Assembly (NCBI GenBank): GCA_037954665.1
Contig: JBBMOL010000016.1
Span: 7,130,001 to 7,194,000, forward strand
Source: Laguncularia racemosa
Taxonomy: Eukaryota > Streptophyta > Magnoliopsida > Myrtales > Combretaceae
Reading direction: 5' to 3'
Length of the DNA: 64,000 nt
In this document: positions 1 to 14,080 of the stretch, piece by piece
Numbering within the stretch: position 1 is the first letter of the stretch
How the letters are laid out: every line of letters starts with the position of its first letter
Program-made: the position numbers and the translations under genes
Notes under the pieces: model-generated
Databases searched by the model: none
Told to the model about the DNA's origin: nothing
The model's input: the letters and a program-made list of their open reading frames with translations, nothing else

Positions 1-2290
1 ATGGATGTTACCAGAAGCTAAGTTTCGGGCTTATAGCTGTCTAGCCTAACTATCTAGTCAATAGTTAAAGTAAGAGATGGGTTAAGATAAAATTAAATTG
101 AAAATATAGTCCACTTCATGTCTAAACACTAGAATCAATATCAATTAAATTATTCCACAATTAAAAAGGAAATTTTAGCAATTGTTTTGATAATTTCCAA
201 ATATATATATATATATGTATAAGATAATAACTTGCTTTTGACATGAAAAAAATAATAATAATGTACATACCTTATTTTATTTATATATCAATTCATATTT
301 TCTTGATACAACCTGTTAAATATTATCATATTATAAAAAAATTTACTTAAAATATATTAAAGCTAACTAGTTCAATACGAAAAATTAATGTGTTCTTAAA
401 ACTTCTTCAAAAGATAATAACTATAAATGACATTAGGTTTTTGGGTAAGGAATATAAAACAAAATTATTTGAATTTAATTTTTTTTCTTAAAAAAAAGTA
501 AAAATATTTGTTTCGTTAAAGTCTCCAGCAATTAACGAGTTTCTTCCTTTTGAATATCGTCCTTTTTTATTGCCTTGCTTTCTTCTTTCTTTAATCTTTT
601 TAAAGCTAAGTAAAAACGATCTATACCAATCGATTCCAGTTTGTCTACAAAGATCAAATTGAAAACTTCCTGGAATTTAAAGAGCAATCCCACAAGCAAA
701 GCAAAGTAGAGTACGAGAATGACCCACGTTAAGCCAATAGGAATTTTGACTGATTAACTAGGCTAGGTTATAGTGTTAGTCGCTGACACTACTTTCAATG
801 AAAACAATGGTGTGGTGTCGAGGAACAACTGGAGATCAGAGACCTACCAAAAGTACCAGCATTACCTATGTACATGTGCCAACATGTGGGTCGAAGCCTG
901 ATTTTATAAATTATATTACGGTACGAGTCAATATTTATTTACAAAACTTTGGATCCGCATACGTGTTGGTCTCGTATAGGACGAGCTTATTTATATGTAA
1001 TAATCAGAAAGAGAGGACAAGAGCTCCTTGACTGACCTACCACTACCAGAAGTACCCACCTACCTCCATTATTGTTTTTGTGGACTAAAGCTGTTTAATC
1101 TTAGGTCCCTACAGAGAAACCTGATCGGTAGAATCATGGGAAGTTGTCTCGTGCCTACTCTTAACATCCAAACAGTGTTGGGATCAGGAGCAAAGTAGGT
1201 TTGACTACGAACTAGAAAAGAAATGGTCCCAAAAATCTATGCCTGCATCTTTCGCCTGAGCTACTGTACTATTATTGCCGAGGCCTATATGGCATTAATA
1301 GTACGAATGCTGCAGCGTCACTGGAATGGGATAGGATTGAATTTTTCATCTTTCGTATTTTGTAAAATATCTGATAGATAAAAAGGGGAAAAAAACCACA
1401 TTACCGGAACATATTACATAATATTGATAATTATAAACATTGTGATGGTCGAATTGGCAAATATGATCTTCGGTGGAACTTCAACATCCACCTTCCAGCC
1501 CATCATAGAACAAATAGTAGCCTAGAATCTCCTACCGATCGGCAAGTTTGGGCTTCGAGAGATTCTAGGTGCTTTTTGAGAAAATCAGTTTTAAGTTCTT
1601 AAAAAAATGTTCGTAAAAAATCGACAACTACACTCGTTTGAGTTGACATTTCTTCTAAAAGTTTTTAAGACTTGAAAGCACCCTTAGATAGGTTTGATAC
1701 TCAATCGACAAAACAAAGAAAGACTTAGGATTTAACTAGCAAAATCCATAAAAGGTGCCGAAACTTTTATCAGCCTTTTCCCGGATAATAAGTATCATGT
1801 TTAAAAAAATAAATAAATAAATAAAAAAAAAAAGCCTTTCTCGTCATGTACCAATCACTACTCACGGTATCCATCCAGCAACCATAGTTAACGTAGTCGG
1901 TAACTTCCTCTTACCCAGAAAAAAGTGATGCTCCATCCATATTTTCTCCAATTAGACATTGTCGTATATAATAATTCATTGAAGCGGATCCCATAGCATT
2001 TTTAACTCCATTTGTTGTCCCATCTATACTCTCTTTAATTACGTATAACACATGAATAATGTATATTATAAGCGAAATTAGAGAGATATACAACAAACAG
2101 AAACAAGTAAATTCTACGCACTTACAAAGGATTCACATGCTGCCGCTCGATGGATTTACAGAAGCCATTTTTACGACAACTTTTGTCTTGCCTGTGCACC
2201 TAGAAAGTACACCTAGAACAACATTGTTTTTCAGTAGACTGAACAAAGTTACAGCGAGAGTAGGAAAGTAGAAAAAATGAAGTCTTGAGT
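1..2290. other. Intergenic, no supported gene
   Basis: AT-rich DNA with short A and TA runs. The longest ATG-initiated frame here (798-1031, 77 codons) has no recognisable domain. From 700 to 1550 base composition is less AT-rich but no exon structure or known family could be read. Some sequence near 2300-2560 may be AN 3' UTR. Confidence 0.5.
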
Positions 2291-2567
2291 CAGTCCCATG
2301 TTAGAGTCAGATGTCAATAAAATGTTGAAAACGAAATCCTGAAAAAAAAACATGGACACAAACCGTGGGATTTAACTTATACACTCCTCTCATCCAAAGG
2401 TCGAGCAACTCACCACAAAAGACAAGGGAAAAGGTAAATACCTCAAAAGAACAAGAAGCTTGAAAAGGGAAAGAGAGAAATCTGGAAAAAAATGATTTAC
2501 AGACCAGTTGCTTATACAAATATGAAGAAGAAGAAGAAAACAAAACCCCTCAATTAGCATGTCAATC

Positions 2568-5500
2568 CTAATCAAGCCAGCGAATAATCCCTTCATCATC
2601 TTCTGCAGCTGCCAAAATTTCAACACATACTTCAAGTACAGCCTGTACAGGCAGAAAGGGGAACCAATTAATAGATAAGCAAGTGGGAGGCACCAAAGAA
2701 CCAAAATCTCATTAAATGTCTTGGTCTGGTGGAAACACAAATATGTGGGTGTAAGTGGCAAAAGATCTGGTTTATGATACGACAATTTGACAGTTAAGAA
2801 AGATTAAAGTAAGTGGTAGAGCAAAAGAGGAGGCAGGAGAGAACGGGATGCTTCATTCCAATATTCTGTCAGGATCCCTCACACTTTGATGAAGAAGATA
2901 GATCAAACCATGGGGTTTACAACACAAAGCATTGCATTCCAGCATATAAACTCCAATCAGACAACAATGTTTGAATACAGAACCAGATAGGAGCTTACCC
3001 GTGGATTTCGGCAATTGACCAGCCTGCATTCGTCTAAAGAACCTTCCAGAGTCCAGCTTTCCCAAACATCAAAGCTGTGACTTGCAAATACAAATTCCAT
3101 TCTTCGATTTATCTGTAGTGAATAGAAGACCACAACAAGAAAATCAGAGCGAGAGAGAAGATTCGAATCCACATAGGTTACAGTAATTTGCAACCAATGA
3201 CAGCATTAAATGGGCTGGAATTTTTAACGACACCAAAATCCACGAGAACGTATATTGCCCTTAGCCAACAGCACTAAACCCTATTCCAGCCCTCTTGCAG
3301 AGCACATACAAAGAGTTTGATCCTTTTAGGAAACACACCTCTCATCTTTGCATATGATTGCCACTCTGCACACATACTAAGCTTTATGTCAGAATCAATG
3401 TCTTAAAAAGTTCTGTTGGCTCAACCATTAGTTGGTTGTAGCAATGTTTAGTACAGACCGGAAGACATCAGCACCAGAATGCCAGAGAAACTAAGCATAA
3501 GGAAAAAATGCAGGTCTGCAATTTGTAAGTTACTCCTAAAGGCTGTTTGCCAGGTTTAAAAATGTTTAAGAGAATGTCTTAAGACAGAGGCAATGATCAT
3601 GAGGTAAAAACAGGAGTTAAGAAAATGTTTCATGAATGCATTAAAGAATTATCCAATGTAATGCAAATTTCTGCAGAATCTACATTACCTGCAGCAACTT
3701 CCCACCAGCAGCGAACGACCGCAACCCAATTGTGTCCTGAGTCAGGGTAACACCATATTGTATCAGTAAATGAGCCCACAACTCAAACATCAGCCACATC
3801 TACAAGTTCTATTAAAGCCCAGTGCTTGGGCAGAGGAAAAAACTGATAAAGGAAGAAAAACCAGTCTACTTACCTTTCCACGTAAAGCAACAAGAAATTG
3901 TGCTGCAGGATCTCTTTTAGTCACATTTGACATTGTGTCTAGGAACCAGCCACCACCTTTAACTCTTTGTCTTGAGACATGAAGTGAACGACAATCTTTT
4001 GCATATAAGGCAACCACATACCCATCTTTCAGCAACTCTCCTGGCCCTTCACCCAGCTTCTTGTTTAACTTTTGGGGCAGTCCTGCATAAGAATCTTGCA
4101 TTGATTCCATTGGGATCTTTCTGCTTCGTGATTCATCAGGGGAAGCAAAACGAGAACTAGAACTTAACACTGGATCAGTGCCACTCATAGCAGTGTCGTC
4201 TTCTCTATTTGAGGTACTCTCTTTTCCTATTGAAGAAGGCTCGTCAGACTTTTGCTGTAATTTTTGACGACCATGCCTCTTCTTTGCCTTCTTACCAGAC
4301 CTACTGCGTCTTCCTTCTGATCGGGAGACCGTAGGAACATTCTGAGACAAACTTGAGACCTGAAGTTGGCTGGGCGATTCATCTGGTTGATTAGTGCTCT
4401 TTCTCTGAGAACTTTCTTGACTTAGTTGAGTAATATCTGTTAATTTTGCACCCTGAGAAGCCTCGGGAGTGCTTTCTTTAATTGGCTTATCAAATTGATT
4501 GTTCTCATCAGCTATTCCACTTTCCTCATCCTCATCGGAGACAGCATCTTTCGGAATAACTCCATCAAAAAGGTAAGTCTGTAAGATAGAGATTGCCTTT
4601 TCCCTGATCTCCATCCAGACTTCTTCACTATAATCAGCACTGCGTGGAAGGATCAACACGTTGGGCATCTCTCTTACCTAAAGAATGGGATGGAAAACGG
4701 ATAAGCAATTCAATAATAATACGAGAAGTCAGAATATCTCATGTACAGTTTACACCAACAACTCTCTCTCTCCCATAACATATCTAGAAGTGTAAATAAG
4801 CCAAACTTTCTCGTGAGCTACTCAAATAGTTTACTGAGTCAAACTTGAGCTTTATAATGTTTAGCTCAACTGGATCGCAAGCTTAATCAAGCTAGAATCG
4901 ATTTTGGATATTAAATATTATTTTAATTAGAAGAAAATATTTTTTATTCATATCAACCTTAATCAAGTCGAGCTCGATCTTTGAATTTTGACTTGAGCTC
5001 AAGTTTAATACCATGCTGTCTCAACTTGACTTGTTTATAATCCTAAGCATATCCTCATAGAACCAACTTCCCAAAAAATGCAACTACCATACTTTACCCT
5101 TACCATGAAAGTACTCCCGAACTGTCAAACCGGATTCCCTTCGCTTCTTGGGGAAGGGGGTGGAGGGAAGGAAGGGGAAGTAAAGAGTAATATAAATAAG
5201 AAAGCTGATAACTAAGAGATCCCAAGATATCTTGTCATATGAAATCATGTACAACAGCACCAATAAAAAATGGAAAACGGTGTTGACTTGCTCAAGAAAG
5301 GATTAGCCTCTATAGCACAGTACAAAAGGACAACTACCATACACATACACAATAATAATAATAATTAAAAAGAAAAAAAGCAAAAAACATGACCGTAAAC
5401 TAGCCATCATACCCATGCTTCCATCCATTGCGGTCCTTCAGCACCATCCAAAGCACAGCCAGCAAGCGTTCCATCAATCAGTAGTTGCTTCACAGCACAA

Positions 5501-7353
5501 TCGTCCAGTAGCTGACTGCTGCCCGTGTTCACAAGGAATGCCCCTGTATAACAGCAAAAAATATTACAGTTCCCATACTAAATAAGAGAATAGATACCAA
5601 AAGCTTTGAAGGCAGAAATATCTCGCATGAACAAAGAATATATACCAGGCTTTACATGCTGCAAACATTCTGCATTAAGAATCTGAACAGTTTCATCTGT
5701 AAGTCCACAATGGAGGGAAATTATATCACTGGCAGCAAGCAAGTCATTTAGGGTATCCATTCTTCGAGCAGAGACAGGAAATGATATAGAGGATCTGCCT
5801 ACTTTTCCATTTCCCTGAGAAAATGCATGTTCAAGGAGGTAAGATAAGTACAGTTGGTCGAGATAAAGTTTTGAAGTAGAATCCGATTAACTACCAAAAA
5901 AAAAAAAATTGTAGAGTTGGATTTGATATAAGTTACAACAGTCACAGCACAAGAAAATAAAATGACCAACAGTTACAAAGACATATGATGAAGACACACA
6001 AGCACAATATATGTTGCAGATAACACTGAAACCCAAAACTTGACGTAACCTATCATCATTAGATAAATCTCAACAAAAGTGCTGCTAATCTGCAGTGCAT
6101 ATCAGTTGACAATATGACTCAACTTCAATCACATCAAAATTTCAAAATAAATCACATTGCCCTCAACCCATCAGTATGTGAATCTGAGAATAAAATTCAG
6201 GATCTCCATCACCACTGAAGGATAACCTCTTTACAGGTAGAGACTCATAAAATCAACTAGTATCTCAAAAACTAGACAAAATAGCTAACACTACAATTCA
6301 TCCAAAAAGAAAAGGGAAAACCCCAGATCTTGTTCCAAACAATACATTTGCCCGAAATAACCAAAGCATAGAGAATCCACAATCCACCTAATACACTCCA
6401 AACCAACACAACCAGACCCTGAGCAAGAGCAACAAACGATAGAAAGCACAGCAACATTGAAGACCGCTCCAGTATCTGATTTGACAGCAACTCAATTCAA
6501 TACACATTGAGCATTTCGGTAAAGATCGCATTTTCGCTTATCTTTTTTTTGGATAAGTAAATGCAAGAGTTTCGTTTATCTTTGATATATCCCAATTTAC
6601 ATTATTGTGTTATGGTCTCAAAGACACTAATTCTAGTAGAATATCAACACAATCCAGAACAATTAAAACAATAAATTCTCACTTACATATAACTAAACAG
6701 GTAACTACTCTAACCGAAAAACCGAAAATTCAATCAACATAAATGAGTTAGTAATTCTCGTTTCTCACATCAACCACATCGAAATAGAGCACGCTCATCT
6801 TAAACGCCAAGCTGCGGCTCGCGAGGGACCGCGCCGAAGCTGACCTACCAATGATCCCCAGAACAAGGCCCCTACACCTCCTCATACCACGGCACAGCGG
6901 CTGCACCGCGCCGAGCCATCCGGACGCAGACAGTGTGTGGCGGGAGAGCAAATGAGTCTTCCGGAGCAAGCACAGCAGGAGCGCCATCACGGTGTCGGCG
7001 ATCTCTTCCGCGCGAGAAGTGTCGACGTGGACTAGCCTGAGTCCGAGTTCAGCGGCGAGACCGGAGTCGACGGAGCGGTCAGAGGAGCCGAGGCAGAGGA
7101 CGAGGTGGTGAGGGTGGAGGCGGCGCTGAGCCGCGCGTGGGAGGGAAGCAAGGGAATGGATAAGGACAGCGGAGGCGGATTCGATTGACTTATCGGAGGA
7201 GGCGAGGCGGCTGAGGGGGAGGTGCTCGACGGTGGCGACGCCGGAGAGGGAGGATTGTTCGAGGAAAGGATCTTCGATGCAGCTGAGAGTAATGACTAAG
7301 GGAAGTGTAGGCGAGTGTGTGCTGCGGTGTGGTAATGAGATCGACATTGACAT
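2568..7353 (-). CDS. AN: ANGUSTIFOLIA, plant CtBP/BARS-like protein
   Basis: Homologue of Arabidopsis ANGUSTIFOLIA (At1g01510), known to control leaf-cell shape, microtubule arrangement and Golgi/stress-granule processes. Coding exons in reading order are 7353-6769, 5814-5646, 5543-5413, 4677-3874, 3736-3689, 3112-2999 and 2642-2568. All junctions are GT-AG, phases agree, and the total is 641 codons plus TAG, close to the 636 aa I recall for Arabidopsis. Exons 1-3 give the D2-hydroxyacid-dehydrogenase-like fold: VHVDTSRAEEIADTVMAL, a degenerate nucleotide-binding loop (LGIIGRSASARSLASRS) and MDTLNDLLAASDIISLHCGL. Exon 4 ends this domain (MPNVLILPRSADYSEEVW) and begins the plant-specific extension: an acidic/Ser-rich stretch, a basic NLS-like cluster GRRSRSGKKAKKRH near residue 417, then LLKDGYVVALYAKD. 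The last exons encode INRRMEFVFASHSFDVWESW and an end in RWLD. The start ATG matches the family N-terminus. No break is seen. Identity is near certain; transcript ends are not determined. Confidence 0.96.
4786..5046. repeat. Dispersed GAGCTC/CAAGCTT-rich repeat inside an AN intron
   Basis: Within the 735-bp intron between exons 3 and 4 of AN lies a block rich in GAGCT, TTGAACTC and CAAGCTTAATCAAGC words. It starts with GTGTAAATAAGCC and ends with CTTGTTTATAATCC, which look like imperfect inverted ends. Blocks of the same word composition recur at about 7.98-9.0, 13.0-13.16, 13.8-13.97, 38.0-38.26, 45.07-45.33, 55.56-55.69 and 61.68-61.87 kb. Probably a small non-autonomous DNA element family; exact ends and class are inferred. 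Confidence 0.45.
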
Positions 7354-7442
7354 TGGCGCAGCAGCAGAAGCGGTGGAGACGGTGGTGGTAGTGATGGTTA
7401 GGGTTTAGTGGTGGTTGCTGTGAAGTATGTTGGATTTTCAAT

Positions 7443-7496
7443 TTAGAGTCTGCGGAAATGAAATTCAAATGCAAAATGAAATAATTTCACTTTCAT
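7443..7496 (-). other. Candidate upstream ORF in AN leader
   Basis: An ATG at 7496 opens a 17-codon frame that stops at TAA 7445-7443, about 90 bases before the AN start. Two ATG AAA TGA mini-frames sit just 5' of it. If the transcript starts upstream of 7500 this would be a translated uORF. No transcript evidence is available and the peptide is not recognised. Confidence 0.25.
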
Positions 7497-7539
7497 TTCA
7501 TTTCATTTTTTGTAAATTTGAAACTGGGAAAAAAAACTA

Positions 7540-7600
7540 AGAGAGAGACAGAGAGAGAGAGAGAGAGGTGGGTGTTGATGGTGGTGGTGGTGGTGGTGGA
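7540..7600. repeat. GA/CT and GGT/ACC microsatellites in AN leader or promoter
   Basis: A near-perfect GA run (7540-7567 on the plus strand) is followed by about seven GGT units (7579-7599). In AN sense these are CT and ACC repeats some 190-250 bases before the ATG. Pyrimidine-rich runs are common in plant 5' leaders and core promoters, so this probably lies in or near the AN leader. Confidence 0.7.
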
Positions 7601-7799
7601 TGGAGGGGTAAGAAGTTGTACAAACTCCAGGGGTTGGGGAGTACTTTTCTTGGTTACGTTGTTTTGGATGGGATGCAAGATCCGACCTTTGGTCTTTGTC
7701 ATCTTTACTTGTGACCCCTTTTTGCTCTTTTTCCTCATATTGTACCAACTTCAACTTCTGTCATGATGTGTTTTTTTTTTTTTTCCCCCTTTTTTCAAG

Positions 7800-10700
7800 C
7801 AAGGTACCTTCTTTAGAGGCTATTAAGATTTGAGACCACCATCCCTCTACACCCCAAAAAATGAATAAATAAATTGAGAGAATGAGGTGTAGATCAAATA
7901 GAATCAAATAATATTGAGTTACAACTTAAATTCAACTAATCTCACGGGCTTCTTGTCCTATTTTACTAAAGGAAGAATTATAAAATATTTAAAACTCAAG
8001 CTTGATCAAGCTTTGATTTTTGAGTTGAAGTTTGGTTAGAATTGCTATTTAAGAAACTTAAACAGTTAAAATTTTACTTTATGAAGCATTTAAATCTAAT
8101 TATTCAGAAAATTTTATATTTTAATTAATTAAATTCATACTAAAGCTTAGTTTTGATAAAACTCAATATATACTTAAACTCAATTTAAACTATATAAAAG
8201 GGTAATATGCAGAGATATTAAAATAGGCTAATTAATATGAGAATTTAGAGTGATTAGTTAAATGAGTTTTGAACTAGTCAAAACTCTTACAATCTAATAA
8301 TATAAATACTAGTCTTCAAGTTAGATAGAGCAGGTTCGTTGTAATAATTGAAAATCAATGGTTGGCTTATCCAATCTAAACCTATTATAGCAAACTCATA
8401 TACTCATCAATCCCCTAAAGGACTATTAGGCCTATGCATTTTTCTTTAAAAAATCCATTAATAGCTTTAGAAAGCCTTTTTAATTTTATTCGCTAATTAT
8501 CAAAACTTGGTGCTAGTTGTCAATTATTAAATTCTATTATTGCCATTTAACTTTTCTCTAAAAGGGGATCAAATCTAAGATAAAAAGATTAAAGCTTCTT
8601 GCATTAATGTTGCCATTGCTCTAGCAATCAAGCACTATACAAAATCATAGCATACAAGCTTTTTCAATTATCACACTCATATAAGGCTCCATTGAGATCA
8701 CATGCTCCTTCTCCTTAACCTTTCTCTAACTCATTATAATTGATGTGTCATTCCAAGTAGTAATACTTATCTCTTGTCACAAAGAGTGTGAGGCTTATAC
8801 TATACATATGTGACACTTCCCTAATAAATCCATATATACATAAACTTAATTAGAATCAAAATTTTATCAAGTCAAATAGGTTTAGGCTTGAACTCTCAAA
8901 TAACTCTAGCTCAATCTCAATTCCATCATAATTGGAATAAACTCGAGCAAATATTAAGCTAAATTTGAGTAGTTGCGAGCTAACCTGCCTCATTTACACC
9001 TATTAGACTGCCTTTTCATATGGTTTTATTTGAATCTTTATATAATTTGTCTATTTGTATGTAATTCTCATTTCATCAATTTTATATCTTTTTAATTAAA
9101 ACTTCAATTTTAAACTGCTACCAAAATGACAAGAAAACAATGGTATAAAAAGGCCTTAGTTTGAATGTTATACAAATTTTGAGGTTCTCTTTAGTCATAG
9201 TAGATGTAGTTTTTAACTACTTTTTCAACTCTATGCTAATTGAAAACCAACGAAAAGATCCGGTGTTGTGTTTTATTTTCATTTCTTCTTTTTTTCTACA
9301 ACATGGATAAAATGGAATAATTACTTCTCTCCTAGAATTTACAATTGTATTTTGTTTGCAAAATAGCAATTTCACAAAATTCCAATTGCTATGAAATAAG
9401 AAATTGTATTGTATAACTAAAGAAATAAGTACTCTTTAATTTTTTTCCAACTTATTTATATATTTACTCAGAGACCAAGGTAAGAGTATATTGATATTTT
9501 TAGATATATTTATAATTTATTATTGATGTCATCTAGAGTGCAACCAAATAAGGTAATAAGTATTATTTTTCTATTCTATTCCTTTATATTTACAATTCTA
9601 TTTTGTAAGCATTTGTTTGAATAAAATAAAGGCTAAACACAAAAAATAAAAAATAAAAGCAACAATAAACATGATATGGTAAGATACTAATAAAATATTC
9701 TACACTAAATCAATAATCAAGAAGACATAAATAAGGGAAAAAAAGTTATGCATAAGAATAATGGGCTCCTATAATACAAATGCATTTGAACAAGAAACAT
9801 GTATTAAATAATATGATCTAAATGACTTTCTAACTACTGATCGAAGTTTCTTAAGGAATTATTTCCTTATATTGAAGTTTCTAACTACCTTATTAGTTGA
9901 CCCAAACTTTATAAGTTATTTTACTTTATGCTCAAAACCCACTTGCTAAGCAAAGGGAAACCTATAGCCCACTCGAAACTTGCTTGATTACTAATACGAT
10001 TTTACTAAAACATTTTAAAATTCATATTTAATGATTTTTAAATCAAGTAGCTATTACAACATAATAGAATATAGTCAAAAGCTATCAATTGCATATTTCT
10101 ACTAACAATGTGTAGGACTTTAGTAGGTTTGGATTTTATATTAGGTATAACCTTGTCTTGGAATCCTATTGAGTTTTCACATTTTAGCAAAAAAAAAAGC
10201 CCATTCCAAATGCTATGTGTATTATCCTATCAAACAAATATCGTATTTTAACCAGTCATATATTCTATAAGAGCCCTCTCACTTACATCCTTCCCCATTT
10301 TGTGCATAAACACGAAGTTTCATAGGTATTATTCATAAGCAAGATAGAGCATTGGTAGTAATATGTCTCCTCCTCCTAGTCACCACTTGACAAAGATTCA
10401 ATCTGTCGATGGGGTGAAAAACACTAAATGATATAGAATTGCGGGTCAAAATTGAAGGAGGAGTTTTAGAGTTAGAGTTACAAGTTAGCAAACTTAGTTT
10501 AGAGGACAATAGCAAGTCCCCAACAAAGGAAGATCGAGCTCACTTACTAGAGCATTCAAAATATGCCATTTTTTCGAAAAATGCAAGCATCATAATACGG
10601 ATTTAAGACAACACATTGGTTGATGAAAATGGAACATAAGCGTTCCATTCAAATGTCTCTCTTAGTGCATTCAAATAAAGTTCAACAAAAAAAGTCTAAC

Positions 10701-13700
10701 AATGTTGCAAGACCACTTTACATGAATGGATACTTGAAGTGCTCAAACAAAATGGCCCTCTTTTCTTGAAAGTTGGCTATTGTTTGACTTCGTTTGAGAC
10801 ATTTGAATGAAGTCCTTCTAGAACTTACGCTCAAAGCTTTTACTTTAGATTGGTCTCATGGATCTTTACCCCTTTCAAACAAACCCTTATTTCACCTAAA
10901 CAACTCAATATAGCATCAAAATGAAGTCCCCAATGTATGCAACTTTATTTTGTTTGGTCATTTTGTTTATTACATTTTTATCCTTAATGACCCAAGATAT
11001 AAAGGGTCTTTTAATGTATTATAACTAATTATAATATTTTGAATATGTAAATAAGGGGTTTCAACTGAAGTAGTCATGTGAGTATCACACAAGTACCGCA
11101 TTGTAAGTAACTTTAGAAAAGTGATGTGGAAACGACATGCAATGAGATGAGTAAGAAGAAAGTGAAAGGGAGAAGAAACAAGTAATCTTAGGATTCTTGA
11201 ATACATAAGCGATAAACAAGGGAGTCGAGGAGGGAGAGGGGGAAGGGATCTTAGGCGTTAATCTTGCAATTCTTGAGTAATAGAGACTGTTTTTTACCTG
11301 AACTCTTTTTTGATATTTGAAAGCAAAGAATTCATAATGAAACACAATTTATCTTATTTTTGGAATTATATTAAATGAGGAGAAATTGTTAAGCATTTAT
11401 GGACTATTAGGTGATATTTGGAATTATATCAAATGAAGAGAAATAATTAAGTATTTATAAACCATTAGGTCTAATAATATCCATTGGATTACCTTAGTGA
11501 TCGATGAAAGAGATAGAGTATACTTATTTTAGGATTATCTTGATGAGCTTATTAAGGGCCATAGGTAAGTAGTTTTTCTTAAAAGTATATGAGTCTGCTT
11601 GAGAAAAATTAAATGTGAATAGACCAATCCAACGATTCTTATTTCTAGTTCACCAAGCCGATTTTCCCCTAAGTCATCCCAATAAATGGATCAAACTTAT
11701 TAAGCCCTATTATCTAAGTAAAAAATTATTGGGCTTAGCCCAATATATCAATATAACAATTTCAACCCTCCACATAATACAATGTAAGTTAATCTTCATT
11801 CTAGAACCCTTGCTTTTATGAACCCTAGATGTGTTGAATGTCGAGTGTTTCTTTCTTTCTTTTTTCAACGAGTATAATGAGGAGGGGTATTATAACCTGT
11901 ACCATCCTCGTGAGAAGACAATGACAATATTCATGTCAACTAAGTTATAAGATCTTTAGCACCATTCCATAAAGTGAATGGGTAGTAAGTTAGGGTCTTC
12001 TATCGTTTGTCGTAATCACAACTAGGTCCTACAACTATCATATGTAAATTATTAAGTTATTAAATTTTAGTTATAACTACTTTGAAATCAAGTAAGTTTA
12101 AGGATTGGTTTGGATTATTTGTTTTTTATGTGTGTCTGATATGAATTTGATACGGATATGATTTGTGTTCAATTTGTAATTATCTCTTATTTTTTTTTAA
12201 TTTGTTTTAAAACAAACATTCATATTCAAATGGACACGAAATAAATACCAAACAGATGAAAAATAAATAAATTAAATGAAATCTAAATGTGATTAATAAG
12301 TGGAGTGAGTGCTCCATCTTAATGAAAGTGTTTCACACACAAGCATGAAAGATCCTTTAAAACGTTTGTCGTAAACATTTCAAAAACTTACACTAAGTTT
12401 TCGAAAAGAGGAATACTTGCACTAAACTTTGTGATACTTGTTTTCAATTAATATTGCAACTCCTTTCAGCAAGGCAACTAATTAAAACTACTTTGCGTAT
12501 AAAGTAAAAAGCCGAAAAAATAAAATGATTGGGCTGGGCACATGATGTTGCTCCCCCTTCATATGAAGAAAATTTTTGTGTAAAGAAAAGATACTTGAAA
12601 ATAGTTGCATAGTTTGAGGCCTGTGTAGAGTCATGGCAAATCATTGACAAACAATGGTTTAAATACACTAATCAAAGTGAAGAGATTGAATTCGATGCGA
12701 AAATTCAAACCTTAAACTTATTTAGAATGACTTTGAATTTTTATATAATTATTTTATCTTTGATTTTATATAATTTTTTTATTTTCTTTTATTATTTTAT
12801 TTAAGAAAAAAATGCAATAATACACTTTTTTTTTTCAAATATTTAAGTATTTAAATGGCAATGTTTAATTTCAAAGATAGGGAAGGGACCACCATTAAGC
12901 AAATATAAAAAAGTAAGCTTGTATATCATATTTTTAAATAATTTACGTTTTTTAAATAATATATATTTATATATATGTACATAAATAAGTTGATGTTCAA
13001 ACTTGATTTCAATTCCATTAAGTTTGATATCAAACTTAAGCTAAATTCAATTTGAATTAAGTTAGAAAGCTCATCGAGCTAAATTATTAAAATTTCAAAA
13101 TTCAAATAAGATTAGCCTCACTCATTTACAATGGAGTCGAACTTGAGTAGATAGCAAAATAATAAGCCTACTAGAAGGTTTGCATCCGGCATAATTAATT
13201 TACCTCGAATCACTAAGTAAGCAAAACCTTTGCAATCCATCCTCCTCCGAAAGCACCTCAAACATCTTTTTTCACCTTCAAACCATTGCAATTTGTGATT
13301 GAAATAATGGCTTGAACAGTCACTAAATCTGCTATTACTCGAACCTTGAAAGGCATTAATGCTAAAACAACTAGGAATGAAAGTTGAAACTATGAATTGC
13401 TAAGAATATCAGTAACCCTAGTGATCTAGACGTTTGGAAGCCGGCACAAGGAATATGCCCAATTTGGTATAATTGAAGATGCTTTTGAGGCCGCCAGCAA
13501 TGGCTCCCACACGCCACGAGGACACCAAGAGCTGAGTTCGACCGCTATGGGTCAAATCCAAACGATCATTTCTTTTTCCAGCTTATGTTATTCAACTTAA
13601 TTTCAAACATCGTATAACAGCAAAATATCCTGTCTCTAGGTGTCCATCCGGACCAAATCACTCGTGGGACGGTAGCGACCGTAGCTCAACACTGTCTGTA

Positions 13701-14080
13701 TCATTACAAACCGCTGCTATCGCAATGAAAAATAATATAGATAGAGATATCGTTTTGAACGGAAGACTTTATTCGGAAAAGAAACTAAAATATGGATGTA
13801 AATTTAACTATGCAATTGATTATTTTAATGGTGAGCCTACTTTATCCTATTTGATAAATAAGGATGTAATTGACTCAATTTAATTACTAGTTGCTCAAAT
13901 TTGGCTTAATATTTATTAGAACTTGACCCATTTTCTGCTCAAGTATTTCATTAAATTAGACTCGAGTTCCCTAATGTTTGATAGTGTCTTTAAGATACCA
14001 TAGAAGATCCTCGTAACCGGCTCAAACATCAAAACATTACATTGAAATCCCATTTATCAGACAGGATTCAATGTAGCTTT
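7800..14080. other. Long intergenic stretch between AN and the At1g01500 homologue
   Basis: No supported gene in 6.3 kb. The stretch is AT-rich and holds copies of the GAGCT/CAAGCTT-rich repeat at about 7.98-9.0, 13.0-13.16 and 13.8-13.97 kb. Two almost identical 25-base words, starting near 11367 and 11416 (gatatttggaattatatcaaatga type), indicate a short local duplication. A more GC-balanced block at 13.4-13.74 kb is unassigned. Frames at 10333-10515 and 11085-11345 lack an ATG or homology. Confidence 0.5.

Noticed and set aside
2390..2785. 131-codon minus frame near the 3' end of AN
   Set aside because: It overlaps the last AN exon in another phase. The real exon (2642-2568) reads AVLEVCVEILAAAEDDEG and matches the family C-terminus.
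7190..7738. Several frames on both strands around the AN start
   Set aside because: They are shadows of AN exon 1 or translations of the GA and GGT repeats.
10333..10515. Minus-strand frame that looks like a chloroplast transit peptide (Ser/Thr/Arg-rich)
   Set aside because: It starts with TTG, no in-frame ATG lies upstream, and no following exon with a mature plastid protein was found.
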